Shown here one piece after another: positions 3,269 to 5,294 of a stretch of DNA of 5,294 nt. The notes below the pieces were generated by a model, which saw nothing but the letters and a program-made list of their open reading frames with translations, ran no database searches and had not been told where the DNA came from. Source of the stretch: Bacillota bacterium. Lineage in GTDB: Bacteria; Bacillota; Clostridia; Peptostreptococcales; Anaerovoracaceae. The DNA is taken from positions 1 to 5,294 of the forward strand of contig JAFYFK010000196.1 of assembly GCA_017543805.1 (NCBI GenBank), given 5' to 3'. The position numbers were made by a program, and so were the translations under genes. How positions within the stretch are numbered: position 1 is the first letter of the stretch; every line of letters starts with the position of its first letter.

Positions 3269-5294
3269 ATGAAGAGATTGAGATTTCTGGCGCTCGTGTT
3301 TTCGCTGGCACTGATAATACTGTGCATGCCGGCGAAGACCTATGCTGAGGATGGTTTCGTTGATGATCCCGGCAGGGAATACGGCGACGCTTTTTACACA
3401 CTCGGAGAGGGAGGCATCCTGTTCTCCTGCTACGAATACGGTGAAGATGAAGCAGTAGTATACATGGCCGATGCTGGAATACAGGGAAAAGTCGTGATTC
3501 CGCCAACCATATATGATGCAGGAGATGAGAAGGACAGAACGATAGTCGGAATTATCTCGCCTGCGGAAGTGGATAAGGAAGAGTATTCGACAGGCCTGCA
3601 CCACTACGAGGGTTATTCGTTTGGCGGAAACTACGACATAACCGAGCTGACCCTTCCGTCAACTATTAAGTTTATCGGTCAGGGAGCCCTGTATCAGCAT
3701 GACAAGCTGAAGAAGGTAGTGTTCAACAGCGATAATGCTTCATCAGCGGATTATACTGTCGAAACATATGCATTCGGTCAGTGTACTGCTCTTACGGAGA
3801 TCAGCTTTGGCCCTGATGATAACGCAATAGTAAAAGGTAATGCATTTTCTGACTGTACGGCACTGAAAACTATCACCTTCCCGGAAGCGGGAGATATCAG
3901 TACCAAGGCACTGGAGGGCTGCTTCAACCTTGAAGAAGTTATCAACGCACCGTATGGATTATATCTTTACCATAATTACAGCGACTTTTTTGAAGAAAAC
4001 TGCCCTAAAAACAGCGAGGATGAGTATGTATTTAACCTCAGGAAAATCGTTTTCCCGGAAGGCTATGAAGAAATCACCGGAATAGAGCAGTCTGATATGC
4101 ATTATCAAAAGGTCAGTACGCCTTATCTGAAAGATGTTACTTTACCATCAACAGCAGAGTATATTGAGGGTTTTGCATACACAGCAATAGAGTCGATTGA
4201 CCTGCCTGAAGGTCTTATTGAGATTTCAGGGAGATGCTTTGACGGGTGTACAGCGCTCAGATCTGCGGATTTACCTGACTCGCTTAGAATTATAGGCGGC
4301 TATGCATTCAATGGCTGCAGCCAGCTTACAGGTTCAGCGACCCTGCCGAATCTTGAAGAGGTTGGAGATCATGCATTCGCAGGCTGCCATGATCTGAAAT
4401 TATCAGTTAAGATAAATGGTATGATATATGGTCCGGAGTTTTATGACTCCGGTGTAACAGACGTTACCTTTACAGCGACCGATGATGAAAATGACTGGGT
4501 CTGCTACGAAAACAGACTCTTTCTTAAGTGCCCTGACCTGAAGAGCATCACAGTTCTTGGTGACCATACATACTTCAAGTCAGTGGACGGAGTTTTATAT
4601 GCATCCTTCCCTAACGGGGAAGACGAGGGAACAGAAAGAGTCTGGGCACTGCTGAAATACCCTCCTGCAAAGAGCGGAGGCGATTACACGATCCCGTCCG
4701 ATGTAACATACATAGCTGCATATGCGTTCGATGGATGCAGATTCAACAGCATACATATCCCGGTCACGGTAAAGGGATTCAGGAACAATCTGCAATATTA
4801 TGATGAGGAAGGCCATAATCACGGTTATCCGTTCTGCTCAATGGCAAACAATGCTCCTGTTTATTATGTAAAGAACTCATATGTCGACAAAAGGTATGCT
4901 GCAGATTTCTATGAAAAGGACTATGATATCACTTTCAAGAATTACAGTAATCTGAAGACAGAAGCCGGACCGGACATCTCTATTAGCTATGACCTTGACG
5001 GCGGAGAGAATGCAGCCGGCAACCCGACGAGCATGATCGCCGGAGGATCGGTCACGCTGTCCGATCCAAAGAAAGCAGGTTATGAGTTTGCCGGATGGGA
5101 GCATCAGTATACAAACAAAGAGGGATATCCAGTTGAGAGGAGTATAGTAAAAGACGGCATCCTTACTCCGGTAAATGATGAGCTTGTAAAGGGCGTTAAG
5201 CTCCGCGCAAAGTGGCGCAAGGCCGGCGAGGATCAGGATCAGGATAAGCCTGTTACACCGACAGCACCGAGCGGACCTGTAGTAGGCAAGGTAG
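3269..5294 (+). CDS. secreted BspA-like leucine-rich-repeat (LRR_5) surface protein with a Flg_new repeat (3'-partial)
   Basis: The frame is open from ATG 3269 to the window end: 675 codons and no stop. A signal peptide is clear: MKRLR, a hydrophobic stretch (6-20) and likely cleavage after TYA (24-26). The one Cys there lacks a lipobox. About residues 124-500 carry irregular BspA/TpLRR-type repeats with the pattern LPxxxxxIGxxAFxxCxxL. Examples are LTLPSTIKFIG, YAFGQCTALTEI, AFSDCTALKTI, LPDSLRIIGGYAFNGCSQL and IPSDVTYIAAYAFDGC. Residues about 570-650 form a Listeria-Bacteroides (Flg_new/InlB B-type) repeat: ISYDLDGGEN, GYEFAGW, LRAKW. An Asp/Gln then Pro/Thr linker (652-671) ends at GPVVGKV, where the window stops. 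Such proteins act outside the cell in adhesion or matrix binding; the ligand here is unknown. The linker suggests that a C-terminal module like that of the first gene follows, which is inference. Confidence 0.9.
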   Translation, partial: MKRLRFLALVFSLALIILCMPAKTYAEDGFVDDPGREYGDAFYTLGEGGILFSCYEYGEDEAVVYMADAGIQGKVVIPPTIYDAGDEKDRTIVGIISPAEVDKEEYSTGLHHYEGYSFGGNYDITELTLPSTIKFIGQGALYQHDKLKKVVFNSDNASSADYTVETYAFGQCTALTEISFGPDDNAIVKGNAFSDCTALKTITFPEAGDISTKALEGCFNLEEVINAPYGLYLYHNYSDFFEENCPKNSEDEYVFNLRKIVFPEGYEEITGIEQSDMHYQKVSTPYLKDVTLPSTAEYIEGFAYTAIESIDLPEGLIEISGRCFDGCTALRSADLPDSLRIIGGYAFNGCSQLTGSATLPNLEEVGDHAFAGCHDLKLSVKINGMIYGPEFYDSGVTDVTFTATDDENDWVCYENRLFLKCPDLKSITVLGDHTYFKSVDGVLYASFPNGEDEGTERVWALLKYPPAKSGGDYTIPSDVTYIAAYAFDGCRFNSIHIPVTVKGFRNNLQYYDEEGHNHGYPFCSMANNAPVYYVKNSYVDKRYAADFYEKDYDITFKNYSNLKTEAGPDISISYDLDGGENAAGNPTSMIAGGSVTLSDPKKAGYEFAGWEHQYTNKEGYPVERSIVKDGILTPVNDELVKGVKLRAKWRKAGEDQDQDKPVTPTAPSGPVVGKV

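Noticed and set aside
3252..3272. Six-codon upstream frame overlapping the LRR gene start (stop TGA overlapping ATG)
   Set aside because: Its ATG lies just before the true Shine-Dalgarno site and it has no ribosome binding site of its own; probably chance.
3314..3346. Lipoprotein signal (Cys19 in the signal peptide of the LRR protein)
   Set aside because: The residues before the Cys (IIL) do not satisfy a lipobox, which needs a small residue at -1; a TYA cleavage site fits better.
3209..3604. 131-codon minus-strand frame, and similar ones at 4595-4822 and 4877-5104
   Set aside because: Antisense to a long frame with signal peptide and recognisable LRR_5 and Flg_new repeats.

Overview
The window looks like the chromosome of an anaerobic Bacillota bacterium of the clostridial type. 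The evidence is the strong Shine-Dalgarno sites, extended -10 promoters of the form TGCTAnAA, intrinsic terminators, and secreted proteins built from BIG2, BspA-like leucine-rich and Listeria-Bacteroides (Flg_new) repeats with lysine-rich C-termini. A genus cannot be named from this alone. No tRNA, rRNA, CRISPR array or transposase gene is visible.

Layout: (1) Positions 1-648 hold the 3' end of a surface-protein gene on the plus strand, with a clean terminator at 735-767. (2) Positions 649-1083 are GC-rich and non-coding. Most of this is a degenerate 10-bp tandem repeat (774-935), followed by a shorter array of the same unit in inverted orientation (965-1014). (3) Base composition then switches abruptly. 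Positions 1084-1330 are AT-rich and built from nested inverted repeats around a central hairpin. (4) Minus-strand terminators lie at 1344-1421, and a stray copy of the end of dtd at 1437-1458. (5) On the minus strand, plsC (2060-2788) lies upstream of dtd (1473-1919). Each has its own extended -10 promoter, so they may be partly co-transcribed. The gap between them again carries the 10-bp repeat. (6) Positions 2789-3268 are a gene-poor divergent region with the plsC promoter, two GTCCCC-core hairpins, a compact four-helix structure (2907-3021), and a promoter with a structured leader for the next gene. (7) From 3269 to the window end runs a large secreted leucine-rich-repeat protein, truncated by the window.

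Functionally, two housekeeping genes (lysophosphatidic acid acylation for phospholipid synthesis, and removal of D-amino acids from mischarged tRNA) sit between two genes for modular cell-surface proteins. The surface proteins probably share one C-terminal module, but the second is cut just where that module should begin. The coding genes are of recognisable families. The unusual content is in the intergenic DNA: a 10-bp phased repeat family present at several sites, a nested inverted-repeat element, a partial duplication of the dtd active-site codons, and a possible structured RNA.
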